Assembly: GCF_030413615.1 (NCBI RefSeq)
Contig: NZ_CP129236.1
Span: 3,270,001 to 3,334,000, forward strand
Length of the DNA stretch: 64,000 bases
Reading direction: 5' to 3'
Origin: Planococcus shixiaomingii
Lineage (GTDB): Bacteria; Bacillota; Bacilli; Bacillales_A; Planococcaceae
Shown: piece by piece, positions 1 to 7,725 of the stretch
How the letters are laid out: each line of letters starts with the position of its first letter
Numbering within the stretch: the first letter of the stretch is position 1
Notes under the pieces: model-generated
Database searches by the model: none
The model's input: the letters and a program-made list of their open reading frames with translations, nothing else
What the model was told of the DNA's origin: nothing
Program-made: the position numbers and the translations under genes

Positions 1-92
1 CCGTCTTATCTACGGTTTTCCTTCTTATTTTGGACATTATACGTGTTTTATTGTTTGAATGGAAACGACTTGCTAAGTCGAAAAGGATTTAA
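1..92 (+). CDS. Possible C-terminal end of a membrane protein (5' end outside window)
   Basis: The frame beginning at base 3 is open to a TAA at 90-92 and encodes about 29 residues: a hydrophobic stretch (VLSTVFLLILDIIRVLLF) followed by a basic tail (EWKRLAKSKRI). That is a typical end for a membrane protein with a cytoplasmic C-terminus. A second frame is also open for 38 codons, so the choice of frame is inference. The stop lies just before the promoter of the next gene, which fits. The protein family cannot be told from this fragment. Confidence 0.4.
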   Translation, partial: VLSTVFLLILDIIRVLLFEWKRLAKSKRI

Positions 93-106
93 AAATGTTC
101 TGTCTA

Positions 107-115
107 TGCTATAAT
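107..115 (+). promoter_or_regulatory. Extended -10 promoter element TGCTATAAT
   Basis: TGCTATAAT is a perfect extended -10 for the housekeeping sigma factor, 24 bases before the GTG start at 139. No good -35 is visible, as expected for extended -10 promoters. The longer string TATGCTATAAT recurs upstream of the dipeptidase gene at 6015. Confidence 0.6.
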
Positions 116-138
116 GATAGAAAAACTAGGGTGATTTT

Positions 139-321
139 GTGAACAGACAGGAAATCGAGTATGAAATTGCTGAACTGAAATCCGATTATGTACGCCATCA
201 AGGCGATATTGAAAAGATGGAAACAACCGGACATGCCCGCATGGTGGAACGAGCAGAAGAACGTTTGGAAAGAATGGAACAACGACTAGCTGAATTAAAT
301 CAAAAACTCGCGGAACTGTAA
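139..321 (+). CDS. Small coiled-coil protein of 60 residues
   Basis: A 60-residue, highly charged, almost entirely helical protein. Leu/Ile/Met recur with heptad-like spacing (EIAELKSDYV, then RLERMEQRLAELNQKLAEL), so it should form a coiled coil. There is no signal peptide or membrane segment. The start is GTG with an AGGGTGAT ribosome binding site. It has its own extended -10 promoter and a terminator directly after the stop, so it is a monocistronic small gene. It resembles a family of about 60-residue Bacillales proteins that I recall as SE1832-like, which I could not check. Function unknown. Confidence 0.75.
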   Translation: MNRQEIEYEIAELKSDYVRHQGDIEKMETTGHARMVERAEERLERMEQRLAELNQKLAEL

Positions 322-336
322 CCGCGATTTTTTTTT
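308..336 (+). terminator. Rho-independent terminator of the small coiled-coil gene
   Basis: Stem TCGCGG/CCGCGA with an 8-base loop that contains the stop codon, followed by nine T. Confidence 0.8.
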
Positions 337-394
337 GATATGAGATGAGACCTTGCCACTTGCATATTATTAACATTTTGGAGGAATTTATTAG

Positions 395-1966
395 ATGAGT
401 TTATTGACAGTAGAAAACTTGAGCCACACGTTCGGTGACCGCACGCTTTTCAACAATGTGTCATTTCGTTTGGTCGAAGGCGAACATGTTGGCCTAGTTG
501 GCGCAAACGGGGTCGGAAAATCGACCTTGATGAATATTTTGACCGGGAATTTAATCCACGATGATGGCCGTGTAGAATGGCAGCCAAAAACCCATTACGG
601 ATATTTGGACCAGCACACACAGCTTACACCGGGACGGTCGATCCGTGAAACGATGCAAGATGCGTTCTTGCCTTTATATAAGAAAGAACAAGAGTTGAAT
701 GATATCGCCATGCAGATGGGCGATGCCAGCCCGGAACGCCTTGAAGAGTTATTGGAAGAAATGGCTGAAGTGCAAGATGCACTTGATGCCGGTGATTTTT
801 ATACATTGGATGTAAAAATCGAAGAAATCGCACGGGGTCTTGGACTTGATGCCATTGGTTTGGAACGCAATGTCGAAGCGCTTTCCGGCGGCCAGCGCAC
901 GAAACTATTGCTTGCGAAATTGCTTCTTGAAAAACCGAAAGTGCTATTGCTAGATGAGCCTACCAACTATTTGGACGAAGAGCATATCCAGTGGCTCGTC
1001 AATTACTTGAAAAACTATCCGCATGCTTTCCTATTGATCTCGCATGATACGGAATTTATGAGCAGCGTAACCGGCGTTATTTTCCATTTGGAATTTTCTC
1101 GTTTGAGCCGCTACACTGCGACATATGAAAAATTCATCGAGCTTGCGGAATTGGCGAAGCAGCAGCATTTGGACGCTTATGAAAAACAAGCCGATATGAT
1201 TAAAAAGACAGAAACGTTCATCGCGAAAAATAAAGCACGCGCCTCTACAACTGGCCGTGCGAAATCCCGTCAGAAGCTGCTTGACCGCATGGACCGCATC
1301 GACAAACCGGAAATTGCCGCGAAGCCTCAATTTGGATTCAAAGAGACGCGCAGCCCGAGCCGTTATGTTGTCGAGGCGGAAGAATTGGTGATCGGCTATG
1401 ACAAGGCGCTTATGCCGCCTTTGTCGTTCATGATTGAACGCGGTGAAAAAATCGCCTTAGTAGGCATGAACGGCGTCGGGAAGTCAACGCTTCTTAAAAC
1501 GATGCTCGGCAAAGTCAAACCGCTCGATGGTGAAGTCATACTCGGCGAATATTTGACGCCAAGCTATTTTGAACAAGAGGTAAAAGCACCTACCCACACA
1601 CCGCTTGATGAAATTTGGAACGCTTATCCGAGCATGGAACAAGGCCAAGTGCGAGGAGCCCTTGCCCGTACCGGTTTGAAAAGTGAGCACATCTCACGTT
1701 CGATGGCTCAACTGAGCGGTGGCGAGCAAGCGAAAGTCCGCCTATGCAAATTGATGCTTGAAGAAAGCAACTGGCTGTTATTCGATGAGCCGACAAACCA
1801 CTTGGACATCGACGCGAAAGCGGAATTGAAGCGCGCCATGCAAGCTTACAAAGGAACAATCGTCCTTGTCAGCCACGAACCTGAATTTTATGAAGGCTTG
1901 GCAACAAAAGTATGGGACGTTGAAGAATGGATTAATGCCGGCAAACAGCCGCAAGAACAAAAATAA
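395..1966 (+). CDS. ABC-F family ATPase (YfmM-like), ribosome-associated
   Basis: A 523-residue soluble protein with two ABC ATPase domains and no membrane segments, the plan of ABC-F translation factors and ribosome-protection proteins. Walker A motifs are GANGVGKST (about residues 36-44) and GMNGVGKST (about 357). Signature motifs are LSGGQ (about 163) and LSGGE (about 439). Walker B motifs LLLDEPTNYLD and LLFDEPTNHLD both keep the catalytic Glu. Between the domains lies the basic helical P-site tRNA interaction motif region (about 240-310, with KNKARASTTGRAKSRQKLLDR). Overall it most resembles the B. subtilis YfmM type, a resemblance from memory. It starts at ATG with GGAGG upstream and is monocistronic. 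Members rescue or tune stalled ribosomes, and some give antibiotic resistance; no specific drug can be inferred. Confidence 0.9.
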   Translation: MSLLTVENLSHTFGDRTLFNNVSFRLVEGEHVGLVGANGVGKSTLMNILTGNLIHDDGRVEWQPKTHYGYLDQHTQLTPGRSIRETMQDAFLPLYKKEQELNDIAMQMGDASPERLEELLEEMAEVQDALDAGDFYTLDVKIEEIARGLGLDAIGLERNVEALSGGQRTKLLLAKLLLEKPKVLLLDEPTNYLDEEHIQWLVNYLKNYPHAFLLISHDTEFMSSVTGVIFHLEFSRLSRYTATYEKFIELAELAKQQHLDAYEKQADMIKKTETFIAKNKARASTTGRAKSRQKLLDRMDRIDKPEIAAKPQFGFKETRSPSRYVVEAEELVIGYDKALMPPLSFMIERGEKIALVGMNGVGKSTLLKTMLGKVKPLDGEVILGEYLTPSYFEQEVKAPTHTPLDEIWNAYPSMEQGQVRGALARTGLKSEHISRSMAQLSGGEQAKVRLCKLMLEESNWLLFDEPTNHLDIDAKAELKRAMQAYKGTIVLVSHEPEFYEGLATKVWDVEEWINAGKQPQEQK

Positions 1967-1969
1967 CCA

Positions 1970-2010
1970 AAAAAAATCCCGCAGCTGCAAGCCAGCTGCG
2001 GGATTTTTTT
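1970..2010. terminator. Bidirectional terminator between convergent genes
   Basis: Stem ATCCCGCAGCT/AGCTGCGGGAT flanked by an A run on the left and a T run on the right, so it can end both the ABC-F gene (+) and the phospholipase-D-like gene (-). Confidence 0.9.
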
Positions 2011-3454
2011 AGTACGTCGTTAACTTAAAGACTTTTTGAAAGCCGTATATGCTGCGCTGGAAAAAGGAGAAGTTGCTCTGGTATTCGCCGGTGTCCAGTG
2101 TATACAAAGCATCCTCGTTGTCCCACAGACGATGGAAGTAAACATCCATTTCTTCCGCCAATTCACTGTCATTCGGCGCAATGATCCGGATGTTGCTTTC
2201 CAGATTATAATTGTCCAGCGCCCGTTCTGTATAATTCGCCGCGCCGGCAGAAATGATCGTTTCTTCTTCTCTTTGAATCATAATCGTTTTTGTATGGAAT
2301 TGCCCAACCACTGCATTGTACCAGCGCACTTGCAGATGATCGCTAGCTTCTCTCAGCATTTCGTTGGCAGCCGGCCGGTTTGGCAGCCCCGTTTTTTTAT
2401 TGCCAAAGGAATTTTCGTTGGGGTCGAGAATCATTTGGACTTCGACACCGCGGTCAGCCGCATCTGTTAAGGCTTTCAAGATATCCGATTCAGAAATGAA
2501 GAACATAGCCAACCAAATCGTATCTCCTTTTTTCGTGTCAGCGATGTCTTTAAGCAAAGCGTCGAGAATTTTCTTCTCGGTAACATACTGGGCTTGATAC
2601 GGTCCCTCTTGCTGTTGCGTCTCCGCTCTAGGCAAGTCGGGGCCGCCCGACAATTTGGAAACCGCTTCTTCTGATTCAAGCATGTCGTTGATGACTGGCC
2701 CGCTCACTTTGAAGGCCATATTGCCATGAAAACCACTTGCGTCATGCGGATTGGCGGAACTGACAATCGCCTCTTTTTCCGTAATGACCGTTTTGCGGTG
2801 ATTGGCTTTGACATTCATCAATTCCGCATAGGATGACAAGGCCATTTTTGGAGCTTCGCTCGACATGCCATTGGCGATCCAGCCCTCTTCCCCGAAATCA
2901 AACCACTGGAAGAAAATCCGGTATAAGCCTGAATAGATTGGAACCGAGTCACGAAGCACCGTCAAATCCGTATAAATGACTTCTACCCCGGCATCTTTCA
3001 AGCTGTCGATCAGTTCGCTTTCATAAGATCCATAGCCTTTATTGACCGGATCGGTAATAAAATAAATCGGGAATTCCGGATCTTTTTCTTTTTTCTCCAG
3101 TAAATGCTCGGTCAACGTCCCCGCAACTTTTGGGAAATCGATTTTTTGGTCGTTGTAATTATCAAATAAGAAAAAATCCACTACAATAAAATCGTCAGCC
3201 CGGTCGATTACTCCATTGATTTCATCGAAAATCTGCAGTTCATGCTCGGTCTGCGTCCCTTTTTTATCTTGGGCATACGACAAGTCATACAGCATATCTA
3301 TACTTTCCACATTGTGCATCTCTCCTTCAAAAGATACACCTTCAGGCAATGGTTTATACGTATGCCATAACATTACACCTATGTACAATATGGCAAAAAC
3401 AGCTGTTAAACTAACTAGCACTTTTTTTCTCCTGCTCCATTTCTCTCTGTTCAT
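2009..3454 (-). CDS. Membrane-anchored phospholipase D superfamily protein (cardiolipin-synthase-like)
   Basis: About 481 residues from the start used here. One N-terminal membrane segment (LVSLTAVFAILYIGVMLWH) anchors a two-lobed phospholipase-D fold. Each lobe has an HxK motif: NHRKT near residue 219, followed by SSANPHD, and FHTKT near 387, followed by SAGAANYTERAL. In this superfamily the two His act together on a phosphodiester such as phosphatidylglycerol. It has one TM helix where classical cardiolipin synthases have two, so the substrate is uncertain. The first possible ATG is 36 bases further upstream, but GAGGGGAAG sits properly before the ATG at 3454. The upstream ECF sigma gene is separated by its own terminator. 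Confidence 0.85.
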   Translation of the reverse strand: MNREKWSRRKKVLVSLTAVFAILYIGVMLWHTYKPLPEGVSFEGEMHNVESIDMLYDLSYAQDKKGTQTEHELQIFDEINGVIDRADDFIVVDFFLFDNYNDQKIDFPKVAGTLTEHLLEKKEKDPEFPIYFITDPVNKGYGSYESELIDSLKDAGVEVIYTDLTVLRDSVPIYSGLYRIFFQWFDFGEEGWIANGMSSEAPKMALSSYAELMNVKANHRKTVITEKEAIVSSANPHDASGFHGNMAFKVSGPVINDMLESEEAVSKLSGGPDLPRAETQQQEGPYQAQYVTEKKILDALLKDIADTKKGDTIWLAMFFISESDILKALTDAADRGVEVQMILDPNENSFGNKKTGLPNRPAANEMLREASDHLQVRWYNAVVGQFHTKTIMIQREEETIISAGAANYTERALDNYNLESNIRIIAPNDSELAEEMDVYFHRLWDNEDALYTLDTGEYQSNFSFFQRSIYGFQKVFKLTTY

Positions 3455-3516
3455 AATCTTCCCCCTCGCTTTCAGTATAACAGTTAGCATTGGGAATATT
3501 TTTTATATTTCCACGC

Positions 3517-3550
3517 AAAAAGAACCAGCCATTTTCGGCTGGTTCTTTTT
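3517..3550 (-). terminator. Terminator downstream of the ECF sigma gene
   Basis: AAAGAACCAGCC paired with GGCTGGTTCTTTTT. It is oriented to end the sigma factor transcript before the phospholipase-D-like gene; the left A run could also work on the opposite strand. Confidence 0.85.
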
Positions 3551-3610
3551 AGTGATCATACCCTCGGGGTCATATGCCACTCTGGTTGAATTGTTCTTTA
3601 GCACATCAGA

Positions 3611-4144
3611 TTAAGCGATGACGTATTCACGTGTCCGCGCGTCTTCAATAAGCATATCTTTCAATCGTTGCTTGCCGCGGAACAGGCGCGATTTCACAGT
3701 GCCGATCGATACTTTCATCGTTTCCGCAATTTCAATCAATGACAATTGGTGGACATAGAAATACAGGATCGTTGTCCGGTAAATGGCGTCAAGTTCTGAA
3801 ATCTTATGGCGAATCATCGTTGAAACGTCCTGCTGTTCCAAAAGTTCAACCGCTCCCGCTTCCTCAGAGGCGATCAGGTCAAGGATTGAAACATCAAGCC
3901 CTTCCGGTTGGTTCATCACATGTTTGCTGCGGCGCACATTTTTGCGGTAGCGATCACGGAATGTGTTCATGCAAATCGTTGTCAGCCAAGCTTTTTCATG
4001 CTCCACCTTTTCAATCGACGCCTCATAGCGAACCACTTTCAGCCAAACTTCCTGCATCAAGTCTTCTGCTTCCGCCTTATTGCGCGTCAGTTTCAAGCAT
4101 AAATGATAAATGTAGCGATTGTATTCTGAGTATAACTGTTCCAT
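3611..4144 (-). CDS. ECF-type sigma-70 family RNA polymerase sigma factor
   Basis: A 177-residue protein with only regions 2 and 4 of sigma-70. Region 2 includes AEAEDLMQEVWLKVVR and the core-binding/-10 helix AWLTTICMNTFRDRYRK. Region 4 has the helix-turn-helix LSLIEIAETMKVSIGTVKSRLFRGKQRLK. Such factors direct polymerase to stress or envelope regulons and are normally held by a membrane anti-sigma encoded next door. Here the downstream gene is a phospholipase-D-like protein behind a terminator and the upstream side is repeat DNA, so no anti-sigma is visible. A GGGGGAAC ribosome binding site precedes the ATG. I found no convincing self-regulated ECF promoter upstream. Confidence 0.9.
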   Translation of the reverse strand: MEQLYSEYNRYIYHLCLKLTRNKAEAEDLMQEVWLKVVRYEASIEKVEHEKAWLTTICMNTFRDRYRKNVRRSKHVMNQPEGLDVSILDLIASEEAGAVELLEQQDVSTMIRHKISELDAIYRTTILYFYVHQLSLIEIAETMKVSIGTVKSRLFRGKQRLKDMLIEDARTREYVIA

Positions 4145-4241
4145 CTTTTGTTCCCCCGTCCGGTTTTCTTATTAACCTTATTGTGCCGGAAGATAAGCTT
4201 TCACGACATCGTCCCCACTTTCATTTTTCTTACAAAGATGT

Positions 4242-4583
4242 AATGTAGAAAAGCGCAGGCGCCTATTTAGCCCCGACAAGCGCTGGAGGCTGGCCGAACA
4301 TGGCGTTTTTTGCCATGAGCGGCAAGACCGAAGCGACCTCGAGGGGCTGGGCGCCGGAGCTGGACAAAGAAAAGCGGAAACGGCCGTTTAGCTCCGACAA
4401 GCAAGAGATAGGCCAAAGGAAGTTTGGTCTATCTCTTTGCGACGAAGCAGCAAAGCGATGCAGGAGCAGCAGGGGTTTAAGACGTTCTGCCGAAGCGGCG
4501 CTTTTTGCCGCACAGGCAGAGCGGCTTACGACTCGAGGAGCTGGCCGTTGGAGTCTGGACAATGTAGAAAAGCGCAGGCGCCT
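4242..4583. repeat. Intergenic repeat element bounded by 23-bp direct repeats
   Basis: The 477-base gap between the sigma factor and the CorC-like gene holds no gene. The 23 bases at 4242-4264 (beginning AATGTAGAAAAGCGCAGGCG) are repeated perfectly at 4561-4583. A divergent third copy occurs at about 4367-4405, where both continue into TTAGCYCCGACAAGC. So the gap is built of two tandem diverged units (about 120 and 200 bp) plus the start of a third. Internal ORFs on both strands are low-complexity translations of the repeat and have no start signals. Confidence 0.75.
4404..4470 (-). repeat. Variable-stem hairpin repeat, copy 1
   Basis: Read on the minus strand: a conserved flank (CTCCTGCATCGCTTTGCTGC then TTCGTCGCAAAG), then stem AGAGATAG, loop containing AAACTTCCTTTGGC, and stem CTATCTCT. 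Copies at 29758, 29961 and 54358 share the flank but have unrelated stem sequences. Confidence 0.7.
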
Positions 4584-4594
4584 AGAATAGAAAA

Positions 4595-4623
4595 AAAACT
4601 CCCTGTCTAAGACAAGGAGTTTT
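4595..4623 (-). terminator. Terminator of the CNNM/CorC gene
   Basis: AAAACTCCCTGTC paired with GACAAGGAGTTTT (one G-T pair) plus a long A run on the left, which is the T run on the minus strand. It overlaps the stop codon. Confidence 0.8.
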
Positions 4624-5863
4624 ACGCAAATACTTCGCTATTTGTTTTCGTTATGGTCAACCGCACAATCCGGTTGCGGTCCATTTCGTTTATTTCAACG
4701 TGAAGGTTTTCGTAATCGAACTGTTCCCCTTCGTCCGGCACATGCCCCAATTGCTGCATGACAAATCCGGCAATTGTATCGTGGTCATTCGGTACGTTGA
4801 CATGAAACATGTCATTAACATCTTCAATCTCCAAGCGGCCGTGGCAAGATAACTTATCTTCGGTCATTTCAAAAACCAGTTCTTCTTCATCAATATCGGT
4901 TTCATCTTCGATTTCCTGGCCGATCATTTCCTCAATAATGTCTTCATGCGTTACTATGCCTAATGTTCCGCCATACTCATCCAAGATAACTGCCATATGC
5001 TTTTTCTTGGACATCATTAATTTAAACACTTTTTCCACACTCACCGACTGAACGACGAACAGCGGATTGTCATCCATAAGTTCTGCTATTGTTAAATTCG
5101 GGTTCATCGACCATTCGATCAATTTTTTCGAATAAAACAACCCTACTACGTTATCCATGCTTTCTTCGTACACCGGATAACGCGTATAGGAAGATTCCAG
5201 AATCAAATCCCGCACTTCTTCATACGTACTATCAATCGAAATACCAACAATGTCCGTTCGGTGAGCCGACATGACATCCGAGACATCTTTGTTCGGGAAA
5301 TCCAATACTCCCTTAATCCGCTCTGACTCTTCTTCTTCAAAAGTTCCCTCAGTCGACGCAATATCCACCATGGTCCGCAATTCTTCTTTCGAAATTGTCG
5401 CTTCTTTTACGGCACCTTTGGAGATAATGCGAATAAAGACATTGGTGAATTGTGACAGAAGCCAAGTAAGCGGTCTAAAGATAATGACAAGAAATGAAAT
5501 GATCGGGAACACCAAATAAGCAACACGGTCTGAAAAAGTCGCCGCAATTGTTTTCGGCAAAACTTCGCCAAAAATGATGATGACGACAGTCAGCACCGCT
5601 GTTGCCAAGCCGACTTCCCAACCCCGAGTCAACGCAATGGTGGTTACGAGCGTTGGCATCATGATGTTCGCAATATTATTGCCGATTAATAAGGTAGTGA
5701 TCATTCGGTCCGGCTTCGCTATCAGCTTTCGAAGGCGCTGTGATTTCAGATCGCCCTGCTCCGCGCGAAGATGGACCTTCATCCTGTTAACAGCAGTTAA
5801 AGCCGTTTCGCTTCCGGAAAAGAAAAACGACAAACATAAAAAAAATCCTAAGGCTATAAACAA
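4622..5863 (-). CDS. CNNM/CorC-type (DUF21-CBS-CorC/HlyC) membrane transporter, probable Mg2+ efflux
   Basis: A 413-residue protein in the standard order of this family. The DUF21 membrane domain (about 1-165, four hydrophobic segments, with SGSETALTAVNR near the N-terminus and GEVLPKTIA) is followed by two CBS domains (about 180-305; TRYPVYEE, HMAVILDEYGGTLGIVT) and a C-terminal CorC/HlyC domain (about 325-410). Relatives in Bacillus export Mg2+ or respond to divalent ions; hemolysin is a misnomer for the family. The start is TTG at 5863, supported by GGGGGAA six bases upstream; the overlapping ATG is out of frame. Monocistronic, with a terminator at the stop. Confidence 0.9.
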   Translation of the reverse strand: MFIALGFFLCLSFFFSGSETALTAVNRMKVHLRAEQGDLKSQRLRKLIAKPDRMITTLLIGNNIANIMMPTLVTTIALTRGWEVGLATAVLTVVIIIFGEVLPKTIAATFSDRVAYLVFPIISFLVIIFRPLTWLLSQFTNVFIRIISKGAVKEATISKEELRTMVDIASTEGTFEEEESERIKGVLDFPNKDVSDVMSAHRTDIVGISIDSTYEEVRDLILESSYTRYPVYEESMDNVVGLFYSKKLIEWSMNPNLTIAELMDDNPLFVVQSVSVEKVFKLMMSKKKHMAVILDEYGGTLGIVTHEDIIEEMIGQEIEDETDIDEEELVFEMTEDKLSCHGRLEIEDVNDMFHVNVPNDHDTIAGFVMQQLGHVPDEGEQFDYENLHVEINEMDRNRIVRLTITKTNSEVFA

Positions 5864-5966
5864 ATTGGTTCCCCCATTTATATTAAAGACGAAATTTTAC
5901 GAACTCTTTCCGTAGTAAGCATTATAGCACATGGAATTTCCACGTGTCGAAAACCATAACTTGGTA

Positions 5967-5975
5967 TGCTATAAT
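5967..5975 (+). promoter_or_regulatory. Extended -10 promoter element of the dipeptidase gene
   Basis: TGCTATAAT, 39 bases before the ATG at 6015, with no clear -35. Same extended -10 string as at 107-115. Confidence 0.55.
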
Positions 5976-6014
5976 TTTTTCATAATTAAAAATTAGAGAA
6001 GCGAGGTACAGTAC

Positions 6015-7388
6015 ATGAATGCACAAGCAATAGACACTTATTTCAAAGATCATCGCGAAGATCACTTAGAAGAACTGAAAACGTTCTTGCGCATCCCATC
6101 CATCAGCTCTCTTTCAGAGCACAAAACCGATGTCCGGAATGCTGCGGAGTGGCTCAAGGAAGCCATGGAAAAAGCCGGGTTGGAGAATGTCAAAGTTGAT
6201 GAAACCGCTGGCCACCCGGTGGTCTATGCAGACTGGCTGCACGCTGAAGGCAAGCCGACAGTTTTAGTGTACGGCCATTACGACGTCCAGCCGGTGGACC
6301 CGCTTCATTTATGGGAAACAGCTCCTTTTGATCCACAAGTGCGCGACAATAAGCTTTATGCCCGTGGCGCAAGCGATGATAAAGGCCAAACATTCATGCA
6401 CGTTAAAGCTGTAGAAGCCTTGCTTCAATTAAACGGCGAACTTCCGGTGAACATGAAATTCATTATTGAAGGCGAAGAGGAAATTGGCAGTCCGAACCTC
6501 CCTGTCTATGTACAAGAGAACCAGGAATTATTGAAAGCTGATTTGATTGTCATTTCGGATACTGGGATGCAAGGTCCGGGTCGCCCGGCAGTCTGCTACG
6601 GACTTCGCGGTTTGGCCGGCATCCAGATCGACCTCAAAGGTCCGAAAGGCGATTTGCACTCCGGCTTATACGGCGGCGCAGTGCAAAATCCATTGCACGC
6701 CATCTCTCAAATTTTAGCTTCTTTCCATGACAAAGACGGCGCTGTAACCGTAGATGGCTTTTACGACAACCTCGTGCCTGTATCGGACGAAGAACGCGCC
6801 GAGTTCGCTGCTCTGCCATTTGATTTGGAAGAAGAGAAAAAAGCGCTTGGCATTACAGAAGACTTCGGCGAGAAAGGCTATTCTTTCATTGAACGGACTT
6901 GGATCCGCCCGACTTTGGAAATCAACGGCATCACTGGCGGCTTTTCAGGCGAGGGCATCAAAACGGTCCTGCCAGCTGAAGCCAGCGCGAAAATCACCTG
7001 CCGCCTTGTGCCGGGCCAAGACCCCGACGACATCGTCGCAAAATTGAAAGCGCATGTCGAAAGCCATAAACCGGCTGGCGTGACTGTTGAAGTTTCCGAG
7101 TTCGATAAAGGGAAACCGTTCCTGACTCCATACGATCACCCGGCAATCCAAGCAGCTGGACGGTCATATGAAAAAGTATATAACGTTCCTACTGCTTTCA
7201 CTCGCATGGGCGGATCGATTCCAATCGTCGCGGCATTCGATGACATTCTCGGACTGCCCGTTGTTTTGATGGGCTTCGGTCTATCTTCTGAAAACTTCCA
7301 TGCACCAAACGAACACTTCCACCTTGAAAACTTTGACCAAGGACTTCGCGTCATCAGCGATTACTTGTTCGAAGCTTCTAATTTGTAA
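6015..7388 (+). CDS. M20 family dipeptidase
   Basis: A 457-residue dizinc peptidase of the CNDP/DapE-like M20 family, full length. Metal ligands are in order: His in YGHYDVQP (about residue 88), bridging Asp in ASDDKGQ (about 120), catalytic EE in EGEEEIGSP (about 153), Asp in VISDTGM, and the last His in ENFHAPNEHF near the C-terminus. The dimerisation (lid) domain occupies the middle (about 210-380). No signal peptide, so it should hydrolyse dipeptides in the cytoplasm. RBS GAAGCGAGG precedes the ATG. It is monocistronic, with an extended -10 promoter and its own terminator. Substrate specificity cannot be told. Confidence 0.9.
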   Translation: MNAQAIDTYFKDHREDHLEELKTFLRIPSISSLSEHKTDVRNAAEWLKEAMEKAGLENVKVDETAGHPVVYADWLHAEGKPTVLVYGHYDVQPVDPLHLWETAPFDPQVRDNKLYARGASDDKGQTFMHVKAVEALLQLNGELPVNMKFIIEGEEEIGSPNLPVYVQENQELLKADLIVISDTGMQGPGRPAVCYGLRGLAGIQIDLKGPKGDLHSGLYGGAVQNPLHAISQILASFHDKDGAVTVDGFYDNLVPVSDEERAEFAALPFDLEEEKKALGITEDFGEKGYSFIERTWIRPTLEINGITGGFSGEGIKTVLPAEASAKITCRLVPGQDPDDIVAKLKAHVESHKPAGVTVEVSEFDKGKPFLTPYDHPAIQAAGRSYEKVYNVPTAFTRMGGSIPIVAAFDDILGLPVVLMGFGLSSENFHAPNEHFHLENFDQGLRVISDYLFEASNL

Positions 7389-7397
7389 ATAAACCAT

Positions 7398-7426
7398 GCC
7401 ATTCCGATATTCGGGATGGCTTTTTT
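7398..7426 (+). terminator. Terminator of the dipeptidase gene
   Basis: GCCATTCC...GGGATGGC stem followed by TTTTTT. Confidence 0.8.
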
Positions 7427-7438
7427 GATTGGAATAAA

Positions 7439-7585
7439 GTTTATGGGCGGTTGTCCGCAGTTTATGATCACTCGAGGAGAGTTTATGATCACTTAGGCAG
7501 GGTTTATGATCCCTTGGGGAAGGTTTGTGAGCACTTAAGCAAGATTTATGATCACTCAATGAGTGTTTATGATCACTTCAGCCAA
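7439..7585. repeat. Tandem array of seven 21-bp units
   Basis: Seven units start exactly 21 bases apart (7439, 7460, 7481, 7502, 7523, 7544, 7565). The first 14 bases follow GTTTATGATCACTT, with the first unit most diverged (GTTTATGGGCGGTT), and the last seven are free. Because 21 is a multiple of three, the array is open in frames on both strands and gives heptapeptide repeats (VYDHLGR-like forward, DHKxxxS-like reverse). Neither frame has a convincing ribosome binding site. The rest of the 337-base gap (7586-7725) is AT-rich leader of the next gene. Confidence 0.85.
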
Positions 7586-7725
7586 AACGGCTTCTTTGCC
7601 AACTTCCCTTCTATACGGCTCACCCATTTCCCTCTCCAAACACCCAGTCCATTCACTCTTTAGCCCTTCCTTTCTCTTCTATAAACTGCTTTAATTACAG
7701 TAACAAAGCATTTAGGAGGCCCTTA

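Noticed and set aside
4150..4250. Self-regulated ECF promoter of the sigma factor gene
   Set aside because: A TGAAAG and a CGTGA occur, but with a 12-base spacer instead of about 16, so the match is not acceptable.
4300..4590. 96-residue ORF in the sigma factor-CorC gap (and its reverse partner 4263-4562)
   Set aside because: Lies entirely in repeat DNA, biased composition, no ribosome binding site; similar chance ORFs appear in the other GC-rich repeats (29594-29884, 41066-41377, 54161-54403).
7439..7585. CRISPR array
   Set aside because: Unit of 21 bp with a 7-base variable part is far too short for repeat plus spacer, units are degenerate, and no cas genes are present.
7451..7663. 70-residue ORF with heptapeptide repeats (VYDHLGR-like), and a similar reverse ORF at 7281-7559
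   Set aside because: Both are translations of the 21-bp tandem array, have no convincing ribosome binding site, and one overlaps the dipeptidase gene on the other strand. The period being a multiple of three keeps both frames open without coding.
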